Shown in pieces: positions 22,651-35,227 of a stretch of 64,000 nt of DNA. Origin of the DNA: Casuarina equisetifolia (lineage: Eukaryota; Streptophyta; Magnoliopsida; Fagales; Casuarinaceae); the NCBI GenBank assembly GCA_028551475.1, contig CM052357.1, forward strand, positions 10,897,931 through 10,961,930, in the 5' to 3' direction. The notes below the pieces were generated by a model, which worked only from the letters and a program-made list of their open reading frames with translations, had not been told where the DNA came from and searched no databases. The number at the start of each line of letters is the position of its first letter. Positions within the stretch are counted from its first letter, which is position 1. The position numbers and the translations under genes are program-made.

Positions 22651-25600
22651 TTATCTACTACATAAAGCCTTAGTCAAGATTTCTGTTGGTTGTTCATGAG
22701 TTTGTATATGACAAGTTTGAATCACGCCACATTGTTGCTTCTCATGAATGAAGTAACAATCAATTTTTATATGTTTAGTGCGTTCGTGAAAAATAGGATT
22801 GCTAGCAATATGAACAGTTGCATCATTGTCACAAAACAATGAAATAGGGTAAGGAATAATGACCCACAGATCTCTGAGTAGACCATGTAACAAGACAATT
22901 TCACAAACAACAATAACCATAGCCCTATTCTTGGCTTTAGAGGATGATCGAGAGACAATGGCTTGTTTCTTGGTTTTTAAAGAAACCAAAGAACCTCTTA
23001 GCTTGATACAAAATTTAGTAAGAGAGCATTGTGTCATAGGACATACTACCTAATTAGAATCATAGAAACTGATCATCTGAAAATCCTTGTTAGAAGGCAT
23101 AAAGATACCTAAACCAGGCGTGCCCTTCAAGTACTTGACAATTTTGAGAGCCATATCTATATGTGAATATTTTAGAGCATGCATAAACTAATTAAGCACT
23201 TGAATTGGACAATTAATGTCTAGTCAAGTATGAGTGAGGTAGATGAGGCGTCCAAGAAGACATTAATATGATGTCATGTCAATCAATGGAAGATCAATAA
23301 CTGGCACAAGTGCACTGGCATCATACTCTAATGAAGTGATTTTCATATTTTGATCCATGGAAATCTTACAAGGCCTAGCTCCAAAAAGTCTAACTTCTAA
23401 TATCAACTCTAATGCATACTTACGTTGACTAAGACAAATCTCACTCTTTGTCTGAGCAATCTCAATGCCAAGAAAGTATTTAGCTTGTCCTAAATCTTTT
23501 ATATGGAATCTAGATCAAATGTGAGACTTTACTTATGCTATACCCTCCTCATTATTCCTAGTAATGAGCATGTCATCCACGTAAAGTAAAATTGTTACAA
23601 CAGTGGATCCGTGTCGAAGTATAAACAAGGCATAATCATGTTATGATTGGCAAAAACCAACCTCTAGAAAAGCAATAGTAAACTTGGCATACTATTGTTG
23701 TGAAGCATGCTTGAGTCCATATATGGACTTAAGTAATCGACAAACCTTAAAAGGACTAGAGGTAAAAGTCTTAATTCCTAAAAGTAGAGACATGTACACT
23801 TCCTCATGTAGGTCACCATAAAAAAAATGCATTATGGACACCTATATGATAAAAAGGCCAATGAAACATGGAAGTTAGAGCCATAATACAACGAATTGTT
23901 ACCATCTTCGGCATTGGAGAAAAAGTCTCTTCATAATCAATCTTATAGCGTTAAGTGAATCCTTTTTCCAAAAGTATAGCCTTATATCTCTCAATGGATA
24001 CATCAAAACAATGCTTTATTTTATAGACCCACCTATAACTAATTGGCTTACGACTTGAAAGCAAATCAACCAACATCCACGTATGACTAGCCTTTAATGC
24101 ATGAAGTTCACTAGTCACAGAATCTACCCATCTCAGATCTTGAATTGCTTCATGATACTATTATGGTTCTTTAATGGAGGAAATAAAGGCAATAAAGGCA
24201 CGATGTGAAGGTGACAAACGATCAAGGGACACATAATGTGAAATAAAATAAGGAATATTTTGTGGTCCAATGGAATGGTTTACACTAAAATTGAAAGGAA
24301 CATGATTGTAATGATAATCTTGAGTCCAAATGGGTGGTTTAGAAACTCATGTCAAATGTCTAATAAGAGGTAAAGGTGTGACATGTAAAACATCTGAAAA
24401 TGAATTCACAGTAGGTGAATCCACAAGCAAGATCTCTATGACTGGTGAAGGCAAGAAAGGGACACTCTCAAAAGATTGAACTAAGGTTCCAATGTCAAAT
24501 AGAGGAGAACTAGTAGTATCAATAAAGGGTGATACTTTAACAAGGATATCTAATTTGAAAGGCATGTTGGAAATAATAGGCTCAGACATTGGCAACGGAA
24601 TAGATGAACACTATAATCAAGTGATGATGAGACCAAGTATGGATTTGGATCTAAAGGAATAAATGATTGGTCTGCTCCAAAGGAAGGAACTAAGGATGGC
24701 GATTGGAGCTGAGCAAAAGGAAAAATTGACTCATGAAAGGCAACATCTCGTGCAAGGAAAAAGTGTGGATAACAAGATCTAAAACACTATAACCTTTTTG
24801 TAACAAAGGGTATCCAATGAATACACAAGGAACAGTAAGATACCCTTCGTCATAACATGTGGTGCAAACTTGTCACCACGTGGAACTACAATAACGTAGC
24901 ATAAACAACCAAAAGGGGTTTTACCAAATAGAAGTTTAAAGGGAGTCTTACTTTCTAAAATAGGTGTGAGAAGGAGATTTATGATGTGAGTGGCAGTAAG
25001 AATACACTTTCCCTAGTAACGATCAAGGATGTCAACCTGAAAGCACAAAGCTCACACTACATCAAGAGTGTGTCGATGTTTACGATTAGCAATACCATTC
25101 TACTATAGTGTATAAAAACATGAACTCTTATGGTGAACTCCATGGAGCTGAAGGAATTATGTGCATTCATGACTAAAAAACTTGGATCCATTATAAGAAT
25201 ATATCTAACAGATGCGAGAGTTAAATTGGGTTTTTATTATAGAAAAAAGAAACGTAGAAAATGCAATGCTTGACTCTTATATCTTATGAGAGACACCCAA
25301 GTTCTTTACCAAAAAATCATTAACAAGGGTCAAGAAATATCTAGACCCATCATGATTTAGGTTCTGATGAGGACCCTATATATCAACATGAACTAATTCA
25401 AATATAGAACTAGTATGAGATGTGCAAGATGAAAAAAGGAGACAAGTTTGCTTCATAAAAGGACAAACTGGGTAAAAAAAATCAAGAGACATGTGATCAA
25501 AGGAATGACCAAAACGAAAATGCCAAAGCATTTGTTCATTATTTAAAACATTGGTCCGAAACATAGTAGTCGTATAAACATTTGCTTTCGTAGGAGCATT

Positions 25601-25705
25601 ACACTTAAAAATATTCAAAAGACTAGAATAAACATCTGTTGTGGCATTTGTTAAAGACACTAAGTGATAAAGGTGACACTCAACCCTACCTAGCCCCAAA
25701 ACCAT
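22651..25705 (-). pseudogene. Copia-2 pol region, heavily broken
   Basis: RNase H at 23037-22651 (SLVSLKTKKQAIVSRSSS, FCDNDATVHIASNP, ERTKHIKIDCYFIHEK). RT traces run at about 23060-24150. Integrase traces are at 24780-25340. The pre-integrase frame is 25705-25376 (LWHFRFGHSFDHMSL, with CPFMKQTCLLFSS). Many stops; recognised by motif order only. Confidence 0.85.
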
Positions 25706-26136
25706 CTAAGTCAAAAGATCCTGAAAGACATAAAAGTGTGGGTAAAAAAGAACCATACAAGAACTATCAAAAGTAAACTTGGCAATTGACAAAAGTTGGA
25801 TTTGAAGGAAAGCACATAAATGACATTATAAAGTATAATAAAGGGTGAGATGTAAATAGTCCCAATATAGATGACAAGTTCGATGTTATTGTCAGGTAGT
25901 TTGACCAAGATGGGATCTAATGCATATGATCTTATGTTCTCTATGTATATAAGATCACACGTAATGTGATCACTAACTCCTGAATCAATAAGCTAATAAG
26001 ATAAAGGTGTATTACTTAAAGTAGGAACAATACCTACGTAAACCCCCATTGGTTCTACGAGATTGAAACAATCAAGAAGCTTAACAACTTTATGATACTA
26101 CTCAAGTGTGAGTGCTAGACTAGGAGTACTGACTAT

Positions 26137-27178
26137 CTACACGACTATTGTACTACTTAGAGGAGTAGGATTTTGATCCATAGAACTAGAACTGACTACA
26201 TGTGTTGAACTACTTCCACCCTTCTTCTTCTGGTTCTTGGACTTATTAGAAAACCCAATTAGTTGGAAACATCTCTCTTTAGTATATCTTGTGCAATGAC
26301 AATGTTCACAATATAGTTTTGACTCTCCTAAGCTAGGTCCAACATGAGGTGAAGGTTTGGGATTTCCTATAGCAAAAGAGAAGTTATCTCGACGAGCATT
26401 TCCAAACCCCCCTCCATCTAACATGGGAAACTACACAAAGAAAGCATTCACATCCATCTTCCCCCCATTATCAACTTGCAGACTCTACTAATGTTCCCAT
26501 CAACTACTAATAAAAAGACCTCATTAAGTAGAGGAATGGGACTATGAGAAGTAACATTGCTTCTCATGGTGGCGTATGTCAACTGAAGACCAAGCAGAAA
26601 CCTCAAAACTCAGTTGGATTCACATTTAGCCGCTAACTGAGTTGGGGAATAACATGAGCAATTGTCACATTTACAATTCATAGTAGGCAAATATTTATCA
26701 AATTTTACCTATAAATCAGAAAGACAGGAGAAAACTTGGCCACTGATTCTATTGGTTATTGCTTTATCTCTCTAATTTACTGCTCCAAAACATATCTACA
26801 TGTCCTAGTAATCTTGGAATATCTAGTCTCCACCATTTTCCAAGCCATTGAAGCAATTGAACAAAGAGAAATAACATTGCAAATTTCAAAAGAAACAAAG
26901 TTCATTAACCAAGAAAGGACTATCATACTACATTTATCCCAATGACTTCCCCTCACATCATTATTAACAAGCTTTTGAAGTTTTCCATTTATCAAATCAA
27001 GCTTATCTTTAGAACCTAAAGCAATCATCATTTTTCTCCTCCATAGTGGGTAATCAATGGAACTAATAAGCAATTGGGGAACCAAAATGGTAGTAGAAAC
27101 ATCCTCGGGACCTAACAAAAGTGGATATGTGGCTTCTAAGAAAGTAGAAGCCTTAGAAGAGCTAGATTTTCCATCCAT
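26137..27178 (-). pseudogene. Copia-2 gag
   Basis: The frame 27178-26777 opens MDGKSSSSKASTFLEATYPL with SSIDYPLWRRKMMIALGSKD, a plant Copia gag N terminus. A later frame 26424-26137 holds CEHCHCTRYTKERCF, a zinc-knuckle remnant in which the usual GH before the last cysteine is replaced. Confidence 0.82.
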
Positions 27179-27387
27179 GGTGACAGAGGTGTTGGACTAC
27201 TTGTTGGATGACGAAATTGGCAGTAGTGGCGACAAGAAAAAAATGAACTTGGTCTTGGCCAGCATTGAATGGCCTGACTTAGAGCTTCGGTAGGAACCGA
27301 ACTCAATACAAGATCCAAACTTGATATGGGACTCGAATTCAATACAGGATTTGACTTAACTAGGTTCGGGTTAAATAAGGGTAAAAT

Positions 27388-27680
27388 GGTAATTTTGACC
27401 TTTATTTAAGTGAAACAATGCATGTGAGAGGAGATTTAAAATGCATCGTCTAAAGGAAAAAAAAAATAATTTGATCGAGACTTAAGTGAAACGGTGCATG
27501 TAGGTGATGAAACGCACCATCAAAGGGTAGGAAGGTAATTCCACCCTCGACTTAAGTGAAATAGTGCGTGTAGAGAATTAAAAACGCACCGGTTAAGGAA
27601 AAATAGTAATTTGACCTCAACAAATAAACAATACGGTGCATGTAAGCTGAAGTAAACCAAAGGACATATAGGTAATTTAA
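27388..27680 (-). repeat. About four imperfect 70-75-bp tandem repeats in the Copia-2 leader
   Basis: Units start near 27388, 27465, 27535 and 27608. Each carries GGTAAT or TAATT, then CTTAAGTGAAA, then GTGCATGTAG (or close), and most an AACGCACC-type motif. They lie between the gag start and the primer-binding site. Confidence 0.75.
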
Positions 27681-27989
27681 AACTTGAAAATATCTTCAGC
27701 TATTAACCAAAATGCACCGTTTTAAACAAATTTGGGCAAAAATACTCTTCTTGAATGGATCTAACAACAAAAATAACCAAGAACAAACCAAGAACAAACC
27801 AAGAACATGAAGAACAATATAAAAAAAAATCTAGAAATCGAGAAGAACCAAAACAAGAAATAAAAGAAAAAGACCCAAAATGAAATTTTCTCTTAAATCA
27901 AAACCATATGAAGTAAGTAACATAATGTTGTTTTGGCTTAATTAGTTGAAAAATGGAAAAAGGATAGAAAAAAAAAGGCCTTGATACCA

Positions 27990-28235
27990 TCTAAGAAAAT
28001 GAATCCAAGGTGAAATCTAGAATAGCTACACGATTTGGTAAAAACGAATGATTTCATATGAACACTTGCTTGAAGAATTAGGAATGCCAGTGAACGGCAT
28101 ATGCAATATTGTTGTTTACAACCTATGGGTTTGGCGTCTAACAAGTGAAGCCCAATAGAAAAAGAACAAACAATTGGGCTTGGCATCTAATGGGTCAAGC
28201 CTAAGTAATAGAAAAATAATTACAATATTTAATAG
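27990..28235 (-). repeat. 5' LTR of Copia-2
   Basis: 246 bp; begins next to the primer-binding site at 27989. The outer terminal CA/TG is mutated (TTTAATA against TTTAACA in the other copy). Confidence 0.88.
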
Positions 28236-29108
28236 TGTCCTATGTTATAGTTGTTGTTAGATAATCAAATTTGCATTGATAAGCAACAAACCTTTAATTA
28301 TCTAGCAATAACGCTAATGTAAGTGCAAAGAGCTATATTTACGCATACATATATGAACTAGTATGCAACAAACAAGTTGCGAAATTTTAGTCACTAATCT
28401 TTCTCCTATGTAAAAATGTTAGTATAGATGTTTTCATATTAGGTTTATGTCATTTGTGATGAGCTATTTCATGAATGGCAAAATGTAATGTGTGCAAATC
28501 AAACCAACTAACTTTAGAAATATGCCATTATCAAATCCTTCAACCAAAACATAGATATTCAATCAAGCTAATCATTTCTATGCAATTCCTATCAAGATAA
28601 ACAAATTTGCGAAACGAACCTTAAGATTTGGTAGGAATTGCTAAAAAAATATTTAAATGTAATTAGCTAATTTACAGAATTGCATTGCAAATCTACAAGT
28701 ATATGTTAGAAAATATGTTACAAGCTAAATCACAATTAACAATAGAAATAAAAGAGATAACATTATTGGAACCAATTGGCGATTGTAGAGCCTTTTGCCA
28801 TGCTTGACGATGCCTCCTCTTCCCAATGATTGTAACTCAAAGAGAAGCGGGATGGTGTTCATAGTACATTGGAACTGAGACTTAGACTATATAAAACTCT
28901 CCAAATACACCAAAGTTGTCATTCCTCGCACCTCCCTTCCTTTTCTTAATCTCTCCTTTTGCTTTTCTTTTTTTGGGTCACCCACAAAGAGCCTTACCCA
29001 TTCCATATTCCTTTCACTGCCCATAAGCCCAACCATACTACAAAACACCAAGCCCACACCAAAACCCAATTGTCTAGCCCACTCCAAAACTAGCAAAATT
29101 GTCCATAA
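28236..29108 (-). mobile_element. Probable LTR of a minus-strand Ty3/Gypsy element
   Basis: On the minus strand, GGGGAAAGGAGT (a polypurine tract near 29109-29125) is followed by TGTTATGG, a common LTR start. A TATA-like stretch (TTTTATATAG) lies near 28888-28897. The outer end of the LTR was not located; the distal part (28236-28700) may be ordinary AT-rich flank. Confidence 0.5.
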
Positions 29109-30187
29109 CAACTCCTTTCCCCTTATGAATGGACCTTGTCCTTAAGGTGCCTATCATATATCATGTTTTCACCCGTGGGGGAATGCCAATGAGATCCTCT
29201 TCTTCTTCTACACCCACCATAACATACAATTTCCTCTTATACTTGTGAGTTAGCAAAAACATCTTGTCACATCTTCTATATCATTTGGAGTCAATTTCTT
29301 AACCTAATTGTAATTCCCCATACCTCTCATTTTAGTGCATTCCTTATTCAATTCTACATGGTTATCCTCTATATCATCTTCAAACAACTTGGCTAATTTG
29401 ATTACTTCATCTAAAGATATGGATCTTCTTGCCTTAACCTCAAGTCTTAAAGATTCTTTCAACCTTCTCAAGAAACATCCCATTTGCTATTTATCAATCA
29501 AATCCTCAGCCCTTACCAACATTTTTAGGAATTGATCCTTATATTCTTCCATCATTCCACCTGAAACACATCTAACAAGTTTATAAAAAAATCATCATAT
29601 TTTATGGGGCCATACTTAGTGAGCAAGGTGCTAGTTAGACTAGGCTAGGTCAATATTTCTCCCTGGAGTTTTTGATGGTACACCTCAAACCAATACCGAA
29701 TTGTTCTTTCAAAATGTCAAGCTGCATAGGCACCTTATCTTCTTTAAAGGTTCGATTATAATAGAAAAAACTATTAGATTGGTATACCCACACTATGGGA
29801 TCCTCTCCCCCACTAAATCGTGGAAATCAAACTTCACTCCCCTTCTTTGCAGTCCTTTCGAGGAATTGCCTTTAATATTGTTTTCGATGTGCTAGAACAT
29901 GAACACCTCCTCTTGTTTTGGCTTTTCTTTTTCCATCTCCCTATCTCAACTCCCATTATAATCTCGTGACCTTTTGGTAGACTCCTTGGAATCTTTAAGG
30001 CCTTTTATTGTATCTAAAGGATCAGAGTCCTCATCTTTTTCAATTTTCACCTTTTTACTTGACCTAACCCCTTTTTCTTTCTTAGATTTCATCTCTAACA
30101 CCATACCCATTAACCTATCAAAATTTTTATCCAAATTAGCTTGTAAAGGAAACACATGGAGGAGGATTAGCTGGTCATTTCGGGGTT
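29109..30187 (-). pseudogene. Ty3/Gypsy gag remnant, minus strand, pol deleted
   Basis: The frame 30155-29946 (LDKNFDRLMGMVLEMKSKKE) starts a gag; further down the minus strand, broken frames read RYWFEVYHQKLQGE and TLLTKYGPIKYDDFF, the conserved part of Ty3 gag. Just beyond it (29150-29109) lies the HLKDKV-like end of the polyprotein and the polypurine tract. Protease, RT and integrase are absent between them, so this is a deletion derivative. Confidence 0.7.
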
Positions 30188-31334
30188 AAAAGACTTTGAA
30201 AATTTTAAAGGAACACTTTTATTGGCCAAAGATGCTGGGAGATGTCCAAGCTATCATCTCAAGATGTGGTACATGTTAGAGGGTAAAGAGTCATTTCAAG
30301 CCAGGGCCTTATGTCTTTTTGCCAGTACGAGACCAACCTTGGGAAGGTTTTAGTATGGATTTCATTATGGCACTGCTAAGAACTCAACGAGGCAAGGACT
30401 CGATCATGGTGGTAGTCGATCGGTTTTCAAGAATGGCACACTTCATTGCATGCCATAAGACTAAAGATGCCTATAATGTTGTTGATTTGTTCTTCAAGGA
30501 GATTGTGAGATTTTATGGAATCCCAAGGACTATTGTGTTTGATCGGGATACCAAGTTTCTGAGTCATTTTTGGAGAACTCTATGGGCAAAACTTGGCACC
30601 AAGCTCATATTTAGCACTTTTCATCATCCTCAAACTAATGGCCAAACTGAGGTGACTAATCACACGTTAGGAACTCTCTTGCACACTATGGTCAACCAGA
30701 GTTTGAAGAATTGGGACATGAAGCTTGCCCATGCAGAGTTCGCTTACAATTGAGCTCCAAGTTCTACAACCAGACATTCACCATTTGAGGTAGTGTATGA
30801 CATCAATCCATTACTCTTATTAAACTAACCTTTCTACCTCTTGATACCCAAGTTAGTTTGGATGCAAATGAGAAGGCCAAAGCCATGAAAAGGCTTCATG
30901 AGTGTGTTCATTCTCAAATAGAAAAGGCTAATGAAACATACAAAAGGAAGGCCAATAAGCATCAGAAGCCTTTTCAATTTCATCCAAGAGACTTAGTTTG
31001 GGTGCATCTGCGAAAGGATTGATTTCCGTCCAAGAGAAAGAACAAGTTAGCCCCTCGAGTTGATGGCCCTTTCAAAGTGATTTCTAGAGTTGAGGATAAT
31101 GCATACAAAATTAATGTACCAAGTGAATATGGAGGAGTTTCTGCCATATTCAATATTGGTGATTTATCCCCTTATTTGGAAGATGCTAATCTTGAGGATT
31201 TGAGGGCAAATCCTAATCAACCCGAGGAGATTGATGCAGGAGCAACTACATTAACCCAAGCTTTTAGCCCAGCCCATATGTTAAGTTTGTCAATTTATAC
31301 TTGCTTGGGCCACAACATAATCCAATGGGTGTAA
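30188..31334 (+). pseudogene. Ty3/Gypsy integrase and C-terminal region, plus strand
   Basis: Zinc-binding remnant (HFYWPKM, then RCGTC with a stop). The integrase core frame 30319-30753 has WEGFSMDFIM (first D), IVFDRDTKF (second D) and HPQTNGQTE (E). After an in-frame stop at AYN come LHECVHSQIEKANETYKRKA, DLVWVHLRK, another stop, LAPRVDGPFKVI and NIGDLSPYL, the usual Gypsy integrase C terminus. RT and RNase H are missing, so it is 5' truncated. It faces the opposite way from the gag remnant on its left. Confidence 0.88.
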
Positions 31335-32700
31335 AAAGGCTAAGGTTGAAGCAACCCAAGAATATTCCGTAGCATCTTTGTAGTCTTTAATATAGGGGGT
31401 TTCCTAAGTAATTGTTAAGTCTTTAATTTCTTAGGTTTACTTTATTGTTTAAGAATATTTCTTTTTGTTTGGTTTTCCTTAATTGTCTAGGTTCTTGATT
31501 TTTTTGAGTTTTCATACTTGTCAAATTTCTGATTTGTCTAGGATTCCCTTATTTGTCAAAATCCATATTTGTTAAGACTTCCTTAATTTTAGGGATTCTT
31601 GATTTATCAAGATCCTTATAGAATTAGGTTTTAAGGATTACTAATTTACCAGGATCCTTCTAGGATTAGGTTTAGCTACCTATTTAAAGGGAGCATTGTT
31701 TCAGTTGTAAGCATACTTGTTTTCTAGATAATAGAAACTTCAAAGTTGTGTGATCAACTTTTGCATTCTTTATCCAATTCTTACCAAAGATTAGTGGTGA
31801 AGCACCTCCTTGACTGGTGGTGTTACCTTTACATCTTGGAGCTTGTTGGCATCTATCTTTTGTTTTTGTTCTTCATATTTTCGTTTTTCCTCCCTTCCTC
31901 CCTACCAAACACTCACTTTTCCCACAGAAAACCCAAAAATACCAAAAAAAAAAATAAATTGATTTTTAGTTATTTTCTTAGCCTAAGCTCACTCAAGCCC
32001 ATCATAAGATCCACATCAAATTATATTCATACAAATAGTCTCACTCATCAAAATTTATAAGATAGACAAATGTCCACACTAGTTAGTACCATATATGCAA
32101 TAACGGTGATATAACATTGCCACGATAGGATTGCCTAGATGTGTAAAATTAAAATGGACCAATATAGTGATATAACCTTGTCACGATAGGAAATATTAGT
32201 TTATGCATCATTGATATAAGCTCAAACTACATAGACTCATACAATGAGCCAACAATATATACATATGAAGACATAGACATGTAAATTGAACAATGTAATT
32301 TGAGATCATTTACTAGAAACACAACGGGAATACTTAGGCTCACAAACGATTTAAGAGGAGTGAATAGCCGCATATATCAGCAATTTACTAACTCTTGGAG
32401 AAATGCTAGCTTCTTAAATGAAATAAGCAGCAAGGATAGGTTGATACGTTGTTGCATTAAATGATCTTTTATGATAGTCAATTGAACATTAAAATATTAA
32501 AATCAATGTCCTTGTTGGGCACCCACCTTTCTTGATCTAGTAAAAATTATCCCCTAATATCACACTTAGAATTAACAAGAATCTAGCTTAATTAAGGCAT
32601 CCTACTTATCTTTTACTAGTTTAATCCAAAAGTTGTTTATGAAATTCACTTTTAATCCAAGGTAAAATTAAATTAAGTTTTAAATTATTAAAAGATTGTG
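31335..32700. other. Probable 3' LTR and AT-rich DNA
   Basis: 31350-31940 looks like the 3' LTR of the plus-strand Gypsy: repeated TTAAG/TTAGG-rich text, TATTTAAAGGGAGC near 31680, then pyrimidine-rich sequence. Ends not fixed and no partner found. At 32107 and 32167 a short GTGATATAAC-TTG-CACGATAGGA motif is repeated about 60 bp apart. No gene seen in 31941-32700. Confidence 0.4.
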
Positions 32701-34640
32701 TTAAGTTATGACTTTATTGGTGGCAATACCTCTAAAAAAAAGGACAGTTGCCAAAAAAAACTTTAGAAGCCCTCAAGCAAGCTTTCTCAGAAGCTTTAAT
32801 ACTAGTGCAGCTAAACTTTGAGCTTCCCTTTACCATAATGTATGACGCCTCTAGTAGTGAGATAATAATGGTTTTGATGCAATAAGGAAGGCCAATCTTG
32901 GGCTTTCAACATACATAAAGGAAATTATGGCTCTGGTTTTAATGAATGCCCACACAACATCAATGATTGGCTAAACTAATGGGCTTCAATTTCAAAATTC
33001 ATTACACTATGGGGAAAATAAACTGGGTAGCTGATGCATTATTATGGCTACACAAACAAGCAAGAAAGGTGTTAATTGGAAAACAGAATAAAGACAAGTT
33101 GAACGATACCGTCTTGGAAGTAGGGATCATAAAGAATTAACAAATGGAGAAGTCCAAAGAGAAACAATCAAAAGATTAGAATTTTGTCGTGTCAAAACTA
33201 GTACCAAAATGGCTTAATCTAGTGAAAGAAGAAGTGGCAAGTCATGCTACTTGCAAGAATTGATTGCTAAGATAGACTCTGGAGAAGTGGTGGGTCCTTG
33301 GGAGTATCATGATGGTGTTATTTTTTTTAAACAATAGGTTTATCTACCTAAGGATTTAGAGCTCAAATCCATTATTGTTTCAAAAGTGAATGAAGCCCCC
33401 CATGAAGGGAACTTTGACACATTATAATGGTTGAAGGCAACTTTTTTTTAGAATGGTATTAAGCAAAATGTGGAAGAAGTAGTGAAAAGATGTGAGAAAT
33501 ATTAGCAGCAAAAATGGGAAAGCCTAGCTCCATCGAGGTTACTCCAACCACTAAAAATTCTAGACCACATTTAGGAGGAAATTTCAATTGATTTCATCAA
33601 TGACCTACCATTATCTTTGGGTAAGAATTCCATCCTAATGGTTATAGACCGATTAAGCAAATTTGCTCATTTCCCTCCATTAAAGCATTGATACTTGGTT
33701 GAATCGGTGGCTTAAATTTTCTTTGACAATGTATTGAAAATTTATGGCATGCTAAAGAAAGTGGCCCGTGATTGTGACCCTTTATTCACTGGAAATTTTT
33801 GTAAGGAACCTTTTAGGTTGCAGGGAACAAACTTTTGTTACTCCATTGTCTACCACTTGCAATTCAATGGGAAAATGGAAATGGCTAATTGAATGATAGA
33901 AATGTACCTCTAAATTTTTGTTAAGGAGGAGCCATGGAGTTAAGCCAAGTGGATTTCTTAGGCAAAATACAACTATAACATGAGCTGTCATTCTATGACT
34001 AACAAAACACCATATGAGGTTGTCTTTGGGAAGAAATTGCCCAATCTTTTAAGTTACATTCCTGGGGCCACGATGGTGGAGTTAGTGGACAAGACACTTA
34101 AGGATCATGAAGCTATATTAAAAAAGTTATGGTTTCAGCTAGAAAGGGCTTAGGCTAAAATGAAAAGCAACTACGATATAAGGCACTATGATGTATAGTT
34201 TGAAATTGAGGAACACATCTACCTCAAATTGCATGCTTACCGATAGTCATCAGTGGCAATGTGTCGGTCTCTGAAAATGTCCCCATAATTTTTTGGCCCT
34301 CATGAAGTGCTTCAAAAGATGGGGTCGATGGCCTACAAGTTGAATCTACCACCTGAATCTAGGATTTATCCAACTTTTCATGTCTTTGTCTTGAAGTGTC
34401 ATATGGGCATCAATTGCCTAGTGTAGAGTGAACTTCTACTCTACACTGATGAAAAAGACCACATACTGCCTACTCCTCAGGTCATCCTCAATCGACATTA
34501 CAAAGGGTGGAAAGAGCAAGTCTTGGTCCATTAAAAGGGCACTGTACCCTATGAATCCACATGGGAAGAGCTGAACATTATACGAGAGTGGTACCTAGAG
34601 CTGGACCTTGGGGACAAGGTCCTTGCTAAAGGGGGAAGGA
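32701..34640 (+). pseudogene. Chromovirus-type Ty3/Gypsy remnant (RNase H, integrase, chromodomain)
   Basis: Broken frames on the plus strand read, in order: an RT/RNase H junction (LKQAFSEALILVQLN-like, then MYDASSSE) near 32765-32870; an integrase core (EEISIDFINDLPLS, VIDRLSKFAHFP) from 33570; PFTGNF-like and GKKLPN blocks; ARVYLKL-like text near 34220; and a chromodomain-like end (QVILNRHYKGWKEQVLVH, YESTWEELNI) at about 34480-34590. Chromodomain integrases direct insertion to marked chromatin. Stops occur throughout. Confidence 0.82.
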
Positions 34641-34890
34641 TGTTACGACCCTCCACACCAAGAGCCACCTAAACATCCACATGGTTAACCAACTCTGGCC
34701 ACAAGGGGCAGCTGCTGCATGTGGGAAAGGTTGAAAGATTGTCGAAACTTAGAATGAAGAGAGGCCATCGCATACTCACTCCAACAGGTGGTAAAAATCC
34801 TCTAGTGGTGGGTATTGGCTAAAGGTATCCTGTTGGGTAGAGTGCTAGTGCTTGGGGTAGGTTAGTCATAAAGATGGGAGGGAAAGTAGT
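34641..34890 (+). repeat. Probable 3' LTR start of the chromovirus remnant
   Basis: A purine-rich AAAGGGGGAAGGA (34628-34640) is followed by TGTTACGACCC, the common polypurine tract and LTR start of this group. The 3' end and a second LTR were not found. Confidence 0.55.
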
Positions 34891-35227
34891 TTTTTTTTAA
34901 TGGAAATATAAATTGTATTAATAAATTTTAAAATACAGATGCACAGGGACATACTCTAGTATTACAAAAGTCACTATATCTATGAAAAAATAAAAATTGA
35001 AAACCTCCAAATTTCATTCAAAATAACATTTTCTTGGGAAGATTTTATATTTTTAAACAAAGAAGCTATGTATAGAATAATACTATTGTTGTATTGTGCA
35101 GTACGTGCCTTCTCTCTTTTTGGAATGATCGCTGCCCTTGGTACGCTACCATGGGGGTTTTGCGTTCGTGTGAGCCAGACGGGTCTAGTGTTGTGAGTAG
35201 ATTTAGGTATCTAAATTTTTTCGAAGG
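34891..35227. other. Spacer before ORF 35228
   Basis: AT-rich with a T run at 34891-34899. No feature recognised. Confidence 0.3.

Larger units (their letters stand above)
22343..28235 (-). mobile_element. Decayed Copia-type LTR retrotransposon (Copia-2)
   Basis: About 5.9 kb on the minus strand. The LTRs at 22343-22587 and 27990-28235 are clearly homologous but diverged at roughly one base in eight by eye, so older than Copia-1. The primer-binding site TGGTATCAAGGCC is at 27989-27977 and the polypurine tract (GAGGGGG) near 22590-22597. The Copia domain order is kept (gag 27178-26137, protease/pre-integrase to 25376, integrase, RT, RNase H to 22651), but every domain is broken by stops. No clear target duplication. 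Confidence 0.92.

Noticed and set aside
32107..32200. CRISPR-like short repeats
   Set aside because: Only two copies of a GATATAAC/CACGATAGG motif in plant nuclear DNA; simple duplication.
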